NCBI GenBank assembly: GCA_036186865.1
Contig: AP025047.1
Location: forward strand, 21,840,329-21,904,328
DNA from: Eustoma russellianum
Lineage: Eukaryota > Streptophyta > Magnoliopsida > Gentianales > Gentianaceae
Reading direction: 5' to 3'
DNA: 64,000 nucleotides
Shown: in pieces, positions 10,810-18,745 of the stretch
How the letters are laid out: each line of letters starts with the position of its first letter
Numbering within the stretch: the stretch's first letter is position 1
Position numbers and translations under genes: made by a program
The notes under the pieces: generated by a model
The model's database searches: none
What the model saw: the letters and a program-made list of their open reading frames with translations, nothing else
Told to the model about the DNA's origin: nothing

Positions 10810-11092
10810 TGGTGCAGTAGTAAACTAGCTCGTTTCTCACGTGTGTTTTTTTTGTATTTCTAGATACTTCTTTAGATTAGTATAAATACATGTATTAGCT
10901 GTACATTTGAGGTGTGAGAAAGCAAAATAAAATTTCAGAATTTTCCTTTTCTTCTTCCTCAAGTTGAGGTTTCTCTCTGGCGTCATAGCGTACTTTCGCT
11001 CACTCCGAGCTTCTCCACAGCAAATTGTTTCTTGTTTGTTACGTCTTGATCAACTTAATCATTTGTTTTTAATTTCTATCAGAATTTTGACA
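10810..11092 (+). repeat. Repeated 3' part of the element A LTR after the gap
   Basis: This matches 9803-10087 base for base apart from two fewer Ts. It is most likely the other contig's version of the same right LTR, not a further insertion. Confidence 0.8.
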
Positions 11093-11826
11093 CACCAACT
11101 GCCCACAAATTCTTAAGCAATCTAACAGGACTTGTTACGGCACCATTCTATGGGGAAGTACCACATGAGGTGGACAATCAAATGTTTATCACGGTAGGGT
11201 TAAGTTTGGCTGCATGTGGAGGACCAGGAAACGCTAGTTGCCCCGGTCCGCTTGGCCAAAGGGTTGCTGCTAGCATGAATAACGAGTCATTTGTATTGCC
11301 ATCTAAGATGTCCATGCTGCAAGCATTCTTTCAGAAAATACCAGGAGTCTATACCACCGACTTTCCTGATCAACCGTACATGAGGTTCGACTACACAGAT
11401 CCTAGCAATATTTTAAAACCTGCATTTGTGATGACCACAAAGTCAACAAAGATAAAGTCTCTTAAGTTTAATTCAACGGTTCAGATAGTCTTGCAAGACA
11501 CATCTTTGGTAACCGTAGATAATCATCCAATGCACTTGCATGGTTTCAACTTCTATGTTATGGCACAAGGTTTTGGAAACTTCAACCCTGCAACTGACAC
11601 AAGGAAGTTTAATTTTATCAATCCACAACAACGGACCTCAATTGGAGTCCCAACGGGAGGATGGGCTGTAATCCGTTTTCGGGCAGATAATCCAGGATTA
11701 TGGTTCTTTCACTGTCACTTGGATCCACATTTGCATACGGGTTTGGCTACTGCTTTTGTAGTTGACAACGGCCCAACTCCATCGACTACACTGCCCGCGC
11801 CACCTTTAGACTACCCTGAGTGTTAG
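11093..11826 (+). pseudogene. Laccase copy 1 (LAC1) 3' fragment with stop codon
   Basis: This continues from the LTR end into the same exon and reaches the natural stop TAG at 11824-11826 after the C-terminus PLDYPEC. It covers about 244 residues of a ~568-residue laccase, with the HPMHLH and HCH-x3-H copper motifs. It differs from LAC3 by a few substitutions, for example ILKPAF for ILNPAL and VVDN for AVGN. The signal peptide and the HWHG and HAH motifs are lost. Only an outward-reading LTR could transcribe it. Confidence 0.88.
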
Positions 11827-12580
11827 AAGTTAGAACATGGTATGAGAGGCCAACTCTCCATTTCAAATTCTGTTTTTTCACAAATGGTGATTTGTCTACT
11901 TAAAAGAACTGTAGCGTGTATTTTTTTTTAACATTCATCTTGGCCAATTAAATACAATGTATACATGTAATCATCGTAAGGAAATAAAATAAGAGGCTCA
12001 TTTCTATGGATCTCATTGTACGGTGATTGATTAACCTACCGAACTTCTATTCACTGCAGTCGGGATGAGTTTTGACGATCTTTAGCTGACAATTTTTCAG
12101 TCTATCAGAAGAAGCTCATGAATATTGCCCTTTTTGTTTTCATTTTATGCGTGGATTAACTTTGTAATGGATTCTTCATGCCTAGAAAATGCATGTTCTC
12201 TCGTACCAAATAACCACCTACTCTTCTAACCACAAATAACAGTTAGACGGTGGAATCGAGGGTCTTCTCTAGGTAAAACAGAAGTAATTATGGAATTAAA
12301 GTAGGCCGAGATCACAGAATTTTATTGCAAATTAACAAATTATGAATTTAGCTACATTAATAAATTTAAAGAAACGAAATACTTAAAGCCACATCTTCCA
12401 GTTCAATAGCTCAATTCTTGAGATTTAGATATTTGATGATAAAAAAAAAACTCAAGTTTTAGTTACGCAACCGGTCTTATAATAAGATTTGATGGAATCT
12501 ACTTGATATGCTAAGGATAACCAGTTATAGCAAGATCTCTACTTGTAGTTGCATTGAATTGGGGTTCTACGCCTTAACTA
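11827..12580 (+). other. Laccase 3' flank (copy 1)
   Basis: No gene is seen. It begins with the laccase 3' UTR; AATAAAATAAG near 11985 could act as a polyadenylation signal. The same ~755 bp follow LAC2 (31888-32648) and LAC3 (58070-58832), differing from the LAC3 version at roughly 13 positions. At its end the other copies read CTAGATCAC before the LTR; here GATCAC and the first bases of the LTR are deleted. Confidence 0.75.
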
Positions 12581-12590
12581 GGTCCCTTAG

Positions 12591-12622
12591 AACACACTAG
12601 AAGGGGGGTTAAATAGTGTGTT
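12591..12622 (-). other. U5 stem-loop of family C
   Basis: AACACACTA and TAGTGTGTT form a perfect 9-bp inverted repeat around a G-rich (RNA: C-rich) loop. In the 5' LTR copy (31274-31305) it lies close to the primer site. It is still perfect in C1 right and degraded in C2 right. Family D has a different but equally complementary stem in the same place. Confidence 0.65.
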
Positions 12623-13496
12623 CACCAAGTATGGATATTTTCTGGATATTTTTCGTTTTAGAGTGCAACCAATATTTGGATGTTTTCTTTAGGAAGAATA
12701 AAGACTTGCAAGAAAGTAAAGAACACAAAGATGTATAGAGGTTCAAGTCAAATGACTCTACTCCTCTACCTTCTTGATTTTTCACAAGAAGGATTTTGAA
12801 AAGGGGATTGTTATTTCTATGGGGAAAAACAACAATCAAAAGCAAAATCCAACAAGATAAAAAAAACTAGGCAACACGCCTAGACCACAACCGAGAATTC
12901 TAACCCTTTGAAGTCTAGCCTCCAAAGGTCTTCATTGCCCTCAAAGAAATCTTGTAGGGAGAATAGTGCATCACAACACTATCAACTAATCATTCAAACT
13001 CTAGAAAACTCAAACAAGAAGCACCTTTGCTCCTTAACCAACAATCTACACAGCCTCTCACAATCTTTACTCACCAAGAAGAAGACTCTTCTTCTTCTTA
13101 CAATAATCACTCTCAACAGTAAAGTAATGTACAAAGTTTACAACTATCTTGAGAGCTTGAGCTTTGAGAGAAAACTTGAGAGCATGAATGTTAGAAAGTT
13201 GTTGAAGAAGAGAAGAAAACCCTTCTTTTATCACTCTTGAAATTTATTCCCGTTTGAAACCCTCTGCAGAGCCAATAATGGGTTTTGGCATCTTGTGATG
13301 GTATATCTTCATCATTTGAGATCTCCCCTTGGCATGTAGCAACACTTTTGGAGAGATTTCAAAAAGAAAGCCGAGAAGGGAAACCTGGCATCTTTAGATT
13401 TGAGGGAGGACCTGTGAAAATAGCACTAAAAAAGGAGGCTACAAAGAGTCAACTGATGTTAGAAAGTGAAGCAAAAGACCTTTGTAACGTTGGTCA

Positions 13497-14033
13497 CATG
13501 AAGCGCCAAATGTGTTTAATGAACAGGCGTTCGAAGTGACATGGAGCGCTTAATGTGAAAATGAGCAGGCGTTCGAAGTCACATAAAGCGCCTTATCTGG
13601 GCAGCTGAAGGCGTTCGAAGTCACATGAAGCGCCTAATGTCAGTCTTCATGCTTGTTCGAACTAATTCTGACATTTCTCAGAAAATACTTGGTGTACGTG
13701 CCCATTTTTGGGGGAAAAGTATTTTTGACTAGGTAGTACACATTAAACGCCTAATGTAGGCATTCAAAGTGCACTGCCTTTTTGCCAGAACACATGAAGT
13801 GCCTAATGTAGGCGTTCGAAGTTTTCGGGCTTCCATACACTTCACATGAAGGGCCTAATGTAGGCGTTCGAAGTGTACGCACATCCAGACACTTCACATG
13901 AAGCACCTAATGTAGGCGTTCGAAGTGTACTGGATTCCACCAAGGCACATGAAGCGCGTAATGTAAGCGTTCGAAGTATATTGACTTCCAACACACTATA
14001 TGAAGCGCCTAATCCACCGTTCGGAGTGCCAAT
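13497..14033 (-). repeat. Hairpin-forming tandem repeats in C LTR U3
   Basis: About ten degenerate units of 35-60 bp are built around GCGCCTAATGTAGGCGTT, flanked by CACTTC and GAAGTG arms. Each unit can fold (GCGCC with GGCG, CACTTC with GAAGTG). The same array occurs in the LTRs of C2 and C3. The motif recurs inside the element between pol and the aORF. Confidence 0.8.
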
Positions 14034-14070
14034 TTTGTGTAAATCATCAAAACTTTAACATATTCTAACA

Positions 14071-14152
14071 TTCTCCCTTTTTTTGATGATTTCACAAAAT
14101 GCGTAACTTTTTAAAGTTAGCTCCCCCTTAACTTATGCTCCCCTTACAAAAT
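14071..14152 (-). other. Multiple polypurine tracts of element C1
   Basis: On the minus strand, purine runs of the AAAAAAAGGGAGAA / AAGGGGGAGC type occur directly at the LTR and again near 14119-14124 and 14141-14146. Repeated purine tracts next to the 3' LTR are a reported Sirevirus hallmark. Confidence 0.55.
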
Positions 14153-14345
14153 GCAATGTTTACTCTTCAAGTAGAGAAACATATAATTCAACAATAGTGA
14201 TGCAAATGTCATACTCATAAACTTAAATTGAAACAATCACGAGAAAGAGTTAAAAGGATTTCAAATAAACCGAGAAAGAGATGATAAGTTGTTAGTTATC
14301 AAAAGAGATAATACTTTTGCAATCCACCAGAAAATCTAAAAAATT

Positions 14346-15052
14346 CTACAATCCACTACCGGTGCCAGCACCACTTCCACCAGGAGGAAAATCCCCGAAA
14401 CCAAAACCACTTGTTGCAAACTCTGCAAAACCACCCATTTGCTGACCATTTCCGCCAGCTTGTCCGCTTCCACCAACACCAGCAACACCAGCATCTGCAT
14501 CTCCAGCAGCAGCATTTCCAGCATGTTCTCCTCCTAAATCATCAAAATCAAGAGGAATGTAGGCCCATGGAAATTCACGGAGAAAGGCTGCTTTGAGAAC
14601 TCTAAAACGATATTCATGTCGCGCATCTCTGAGTTGAAGTTGCTGAACAGATTGTTCCAAAGACAGAATTTGTGCTTGCAGCTGTGAATCAGTACTTGAA
14701 CCTTCACCTTCTTGAGGCCCTTCATCCACCTCAACAGCAATATCAGGCAGGGTAGTGGCTTTGCGTTTTTGAGAGTCGATGGCTTGAGAAATGTTTTCAT
14801 GTCATAGAAATCCGTCTTAGCAACCGTGGTCAGTTCATCATCAGAAATGACAATACCTTTTGATTTTAGCAAAATGGTAATAATATTGGCAAAAGGTAAA
14901 GCCTTGGAACCTTTCCGAAGAGCATCAAATATGACTTCTACCATAATCCAAGCAAAATTGAGCTGGGTCTCATGTTTGATTCGGTAAGTGACGTAGAAAT
15001 CCATGTTGCTTGGATTTCTGGTCGACTTACCATTGACACAATGAGTGACAAC
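14346..15052 (-). pseudogene. C1 aORF, C-terminal part (left of element D)
   Basis: This is homologous to residues ~220-451 of the intact aORF in C2. It includes the PSNMDFYVTYRI block, the short coiled-coil segment LEQSVQQLQLRDARHEYRFR and a Gly/Ala-rich tail ending at 14346. A small deletion/substitution near 14790 shifts the frame compared with C2. Element D is inserted at 15052/15053, within the codons following CVNGKS. Confidence 0.82.
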
Positions 15053-15067
15053 TGTAAGGTCCGAAAT

Positions 15068-15096
15068 ACACTCTAGAGGGGGGGTGAATAGAGTGT
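15068..15096 (-). other. U5 stem-loop of family D
   Basis: ACACTCTA and TAGAGTGT form a perfect 8-bp inverted repeat around a G-rich loop (C-rich in the RNA). The copy in the 5' LTR (23625-23653) lies about 40 bp from the primer site. The stem differs from that of family C but keeps its pairing. Confidence 0.7.
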
Positions 15097-15689
15097 TTGG
15101 ATCTTTTGCGGAATTTTCTTGTTTTTCTCAACTCAAAAAGATATTCAAAATCAGAGCAAGAATTGGAGATGAGAGACAATGAAAGAGTACACCGGATATA
15201 GAGTGGTTCAAATCGTAAATGATTCTACTCCACTACCACTTTGTTTCCAAAGTGGATTTTCAACAACTACTCTTCTTATTATGAACAATAAGAACAACCA
15301 CAGCAACACTTACACTAACACTTTAGTGTAAGCAACAACAACAGCAACTTCTTGCACAACACACTTGTGCAACTACAGCAACTACAGCTCCTAGCAAGAA
15401 CAACTTCTTGCTTCCTCACAACTTCAACAAAAGTTCTCTCAAGAACTTCTCACAATGAGTTGAAGATATATAGTAAGGTTCACACTCTCTCACAAGTCTA
15501 AGCACAAGCTAGAGATCAAATATTTATGGTTCCTCTTGTGCTTGACTCTCTCTCAATATACAAACAATGAAGATCAAAGAAAGCTAAACAAGCTTTAAAC
15601 AAATTTACAAGTATGAGAGAAATATACAACAATGTAAAGTGAAGCTAGATGATGTTGAAAGTGTGTCTTTGCTTCATCCAAGCCTTCTC

Positions 15690-15698
15690 TATTTATAG
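15690..15698 (-). promoter_or_regulatory. TATA box of element D LTR
   Basis: CTATAAATA on the minus strand lies about 270 bp downstream of the palindrome array, where the transcription start of the element is expected. The same box is in the right LTR. Confidence 0.65.
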
Positions 15699-15968
15699 AT
15701 GAAGTTCACCACGTTTTTGAGGCCTTCCACCAAGTCTTCATCTTCAAAAATGTCAAGACAAAGCCAAAATAGTCTTTAGCCACCCTAGGAAGTGATTTGA
15801 TCTTGGATAGCCACCCTAGAGAATCTTAGACAAGCTTACAATAGTCATGGAAGCATGTAACAAGTTGGGTTAAAGTCCACAAGAAGTTTGAAGAAGATTG
15901 GAAAGAGAAAACCTTGAAAATCAACCTTGGATTTTATTCCAACGTTCAAAAAATTTGAATTCTGCAAT

Positions 15969-16255
15969 ACATCGATCGATCTATGTCACTAAGTTTAGAG
16001 ACTGAAGTACTCAGTCAGACATCGATCGATCGATGTCAGGGGATGAAGTGACATCGATCGATCGATGTCACCTGGTTTAGAGTTCGAAGTCCTCAGTTCA
16101 ACATCGATCGATCGAAGTCAGGGTATGAAGTGACATCGATCGATCGATGTCCTTGTGGTTGAGGGTTCGATGTTCTCAGACAGACTTCGATCGATCGATG
16201 TCAGGGGCTGAAGTACATCGATCGATCGATGTCCCCTGTTTGAGAGATCGATGTC
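15969..16255 (-). repeat. ATCGATCGAT palindrome array in D LTR U3
   Basis: Seven copies of a palindrome of the form CATCGATCGATCGATG and one short copy lie at about 15969, 16018, 16050, 16100, 16131, 16182, 16212 and 16243. The spacers alternate between roughly 12 and 32 bp, giving a higher-order unit of about 82 bp. The array is the same in the right LTR (about 24526-24812). Confidence 0.9.
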
Positions 16256-16383
16256 AACCAGTGACTTCCAATCTCAACCATCTTTGGACATAATATGTTT
16301 TGCCTATCTTGCATCGAATATTAAACATAACTTTAACTTATACAAAACATCTTTTCATCATCAAAACGTTTGACAACTTAACA

Positions 16384-16836
16384 TTCTCCCCCTTTTTGAT
16401 GATTTCAAAACCACAATCCAAAAGATGTTTTTATGTTCTACAACTCCCCCTTAGTTCATGCTTTCTTACCAATCTACCCAACATGCTCCCCCTCAAATCA
16501 TGCATTAAGTTTTGTATTTTCATCATTTCAATATGTAAAGCATATCAATAGACTTTTTTTCATGTTATGCACAATTCAACTTCTCAAGCATATCAAGTTT
16601 TGTATTTTCACCAACTAAATATACCCACACATGCCATGTTAATTATGCTTTCCAACAATCCATCATGCCAAAACATATCATTAGCAAACATCCAAAGCTC
16701 TATCAAGTTAAAGCCAAACAATTTATGTTAAGACCAGAATCATGTCAACATATTAATTGTTATGCTAACAATACATGATAATGATATCAAAGCATGCATG
16801 CCAATACTACTTAAAAACTTCTCCCCCTTTTTGAAA
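16384..16836 (-). other. Multiple polypurine tracts of element D
   Basis: GGGGGAG-containing purine runs on the minus strand occur directly at the LTR (about 16385-16397) and again near 16445, 16487 and 16823. The last is an almost exact copy of the first. The rest of 16384-16957 is AT-rich and non-coding. Confidence 0.65.
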
Positions 16837-16957
16837 GCATCAAAAAAATTAGAGATACCAACACGAAAATATAAAGGTTATGAAGAGAATATCAAGTTTT
16901 GAGACTCAACCTTTCAAAAACTAGTATAAGAACGAGGGAAGGGGAAATTATCAAGAA

Positions 16958-18382
16958 CTAGTCCTTATCGGAGGAGAAACATAGTCCGGAGAGAGCGGCT
17001 TTGAGCTTCGTTTTCAATTTCTGGTACTTGGTCTTTTGCATGGTGAGCTCAGTTTGGAGTGACTTGACTTCAGTGTCCACTCTTGTTTCTAGCGTTGTGA
17101 GACGGTTCTGGAATGTCGTATAGCCTTTCTCCAAATCATCTATACGAACAGCCTCCTTAGTCAAGTCTTCACCCCATTGACCAAGAGTGCGTTGGATGTC
17201 ATTTATCTCGTATTCAATATCGAAATCATCCCCGGATTCACTGTCTTGCTCCATTGGGGCTTTGCCTTTGTCTATTCGAGATGTAGGACTTGGAGGGTTA
17301 GGTTGGGGTTCAACGGTTGGCTCAGTGGGGTGTGGTGGTATTTCCGGCTCATTTTCAGCCTCATATTCCTCCGAATCCTGAGCACCACCCCGTCGTTGTG
17401 CTTCCTTTCTTGACTTAAGAATCTGCTGGATGTTAGACTTGGTGTAATAATCCTTATTCGTAATAGCCGCTTCGTATTCAACATCCAGTACTAGATTTGA
17501 ATTTCTCAATAATCTATATATCAGATTACTGTAAGGAAGTGCCTTTGATTTCTTGGTAACCGCCTCCAACACGTTTTCAAAGAATACTTCTCCAAAATTT
17601 ACCTGCTCTCGCCTGGCTATGCGGTATGTGATGTAGAAGTCTAGGTTGCTAGGAAGTTTGGCTGATTTTCCATTCACACAAAAAGTAACTATTGCAAGCA
17701 AGACTCTATACATCAAGGGCATATCATTTGTGTTCTTTGTCGGGTGAAAGCCAAGAAAGGTTTTGACTTCATTTTCAGTTACTTGGTACTTGTTAAAATC
17801 CCACTTCCAAGGATCGAAATCCTTGAATCCCTCATTAGGTGTACCAAGAATAGCATTGATTTGTGCAGTGTGAAAGGAGACTACTTGACCATCAATAACA
17901 GAATTCAAAGAAAATGGGTTTCCATTTAGATAGTCAATCCAAAAATTTGCATAGAACAGTCGGGTATAACGAGTAGACATAGCTCCCATCTCAGATGAAT
18001 CCCATAAAAACGTCCAGTTTTGAGCATACAACAAGTCAATTATAGGTCTCAATTCTGCATTGCTCAAAATGTCCTCAATTTTGAGCACTTTTGATGGAAT
18101 GGTAGACCTATTGCTAGTTTCCCATTCAGTGAATAATAATTGGGCTCTCTGAGATATGTGAGTGTGTATGCCTAATCCTAGAGGTGTAGCCAATGCATTC
18201 TCATATTCACCAGTTTTAAGCCAGGGAAAATTTCGAATGTGAAGACTTTCTCTTACCTCACGAATGAGATGTTCTTGAGATGGCTCTGGTTGCTTCCGTA
18301 ATCCTGTTGTTCTTGGACCCGTTGGAGTTTGTTGTTGTGAAGTTTTTTGTCTCTTGGGATGATTTTTGGTTCTTGGAGCCAT
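16958..18382 (-). CDS. Element D accessory ORF (aORF, 474 aa) downstream of pol
   Basis: An intact frame of 474 residues, separate from pol. After a basic, Lys/Arg/Gln/Thr-rich head there is a globular core (about residues 30-320) with blocks FYANFW, CVNGKS..LPSN, DFYITYRI and KALPYSNLI, shared with the aORF of family C. A Pro/Glu-rich acidic linker follows (about 330-390), then a coiled coil to the end (LEKGYTTFQNRLTTLETRVD and onward). The position equals that of the 'envelope-like' gene of Sireviruses. I see no signal peptide and no convincing membrane segment (MYRVLLAIVTFCV is short). The core resembles, in my judgement, the 'putative plant transposon protein' families; function unknown. 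A TATA box and LTR-type repeats lie upstream. Confidence 0.8.
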   Translation of the reverse strand: MAPRTKNHPKRQKTSQQQTPTGPRTTGLRKQPEPSQEHLIREVRESLHIRNFPWLKTGEYENALATPLGLGIHTHISQRAQLLFTEWETSNRSTIPSKVLKIEDILSNAELRPIIDLLYAQNWTFLWDSSEMGAMSTRYTRLFYANFWIDYLNGNPFSLNSVIDGQVVSFHTAQINAILGTPNEGFKDFDPWKWDFNKYQVTENEVKTFLGFHPTKNTNDMPLMYRVLLAIVTFCVNGKSAKLPSNLDFYITYRIARREQVNFGEVFFENVLEAVTKKSKALPYSNLIYRLLRNSNLVLDVEYEAAITNKDYYTKSNIQQILKSRKEAQRRGGAQDSEEYEAENEPEIPPHPTEPTVEPQPNPPSPTSRIDKGKAPMEQDSESGDDFDIEYEINDIQRTLGQWGEDLTKEAVRIDDLEKGYTTFQNRLTTLETRVDTEVKSLQTELTMQKTKYQKLKTKLKAALSGLCFSSDKD

Positions 18383-18576
18383 TTGAGAGAATTAGGGCAC
18401 GAATTTGACAGAGGAATTGTTTGAATATTGAGACTTGGTGTAGAATTGAGTAGGATTAGAAAAAAAAAGATCTTGAGGGAGGAAAATTGAAGTCTTGTTC
18501 GTTTGGTGGAGAGGTTTCGCAGAGAAGGTTTTAGGGTTCTTAGGGTAGAAATAAGAAATGAGGCGTTTTTGCAGGT

Positions 18577-18584
18577 TTTATAAA
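18577..18584 (-). promoter_or_regulatory. Candidate internal TATA box for the D aORF
   Basis: TTTATAAAA on the minus strand lies about 195 bp upstream of the aORF ATG (18382). It is directly downstream of three ATCGATCGAT palindromes of the type found in the LTR U3. A start near 18550 would leave a ~170-nt leader. Confidence 0.5.
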
Positions 18585-18597
18585 CTTCTGTCCCGCT

Positions 18598-18710
18598 GAC
18601 ATCGATCGATCGATGTCAGGCACTTCGATCGATCGATGTCCTGAACATCGATCGATCGATGTCTTTATAGACATCATTCTCTGAAATTTTTTACATAGAT
18701 CGATCTATGT
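18598..18710 (-). repeat. LTR-type palindromes in the pol-aORF spacer of element D
   Basis: Palindromes with ATCGATCGATCGAT occur at 18598-18617, 18622-18640 and 18644-18663, and a fourth, ACATAGATCGATCTATGT, at 18692-18710. They lie between the pol stop (18746) and the aORF and share the core of the LTR array. Confidence 0.9.
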
Positions 18711-18745
18711 ATGCAGAAACCTGTAATTTTGACATTTTTAACCCT

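Larger units (their letters stand above)
12581..14070 (-). repeat. 3' LTR of element C1 (~1.49 kb)
   Basis: It starts at GGTCCCTTAG (the TGTTA is lost) and ends TATTCTAACA before the purine tract. It contains the PBS-proximal hairpin (12591-12622), a probable TATA-like GTGATAAAAG on the minus strand near 13225, and the hairpin-repeat array of U3 (13497-14033). Confidence 0.88.
15053..16383 (-). repeat. 3' LTR of element D
   Basis: It starts TGTAAGGTCC and ends CAACTTAACA. From its minus-strand 5' end it contains the ATCGATCGAT palindrome array (16255-15969), a TATA box (15698-15690), a leader region and the U5 stem-loop (15096-15068). Confidence 0.95.

Noticed and set aside
10165..10863. A laccase frame running through the N gap into LTR sequence
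   Set aside because: An artefact of translating across unknown bases; the residues after the gap are LTR sequence.
13497..14033. Repeat array in C LTR as CRISPR or satellite
   Set aside because: Irregular, degenerate unit length and exact confinement to U3 of each C LTR; part of the retrotransposon.
14411..14596. His/Gln-rich frame opposite the aORF tail
   Set aside because: Antisense reading of the Gly/Ala-rich aORF tail; repeated in C2 and C3 only because the aORF is.
15969..16255. Palindromic repeats with spacers resembling a CRISPR array
   Set aside because: The repeats lie in a plant LTR, spacers are near-identical between units and between both LTRs, and no cas gene is present. They are LTR repeats.
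16958..18382. Calling the aORF a retroviral-type envelope gene
   Set aside because: The position fits the Sirevirus envelope-like gene, but no signal peptide, convincing membrane anchor or cleavage site is visible. I describe it as an accessory gene of unknown role.
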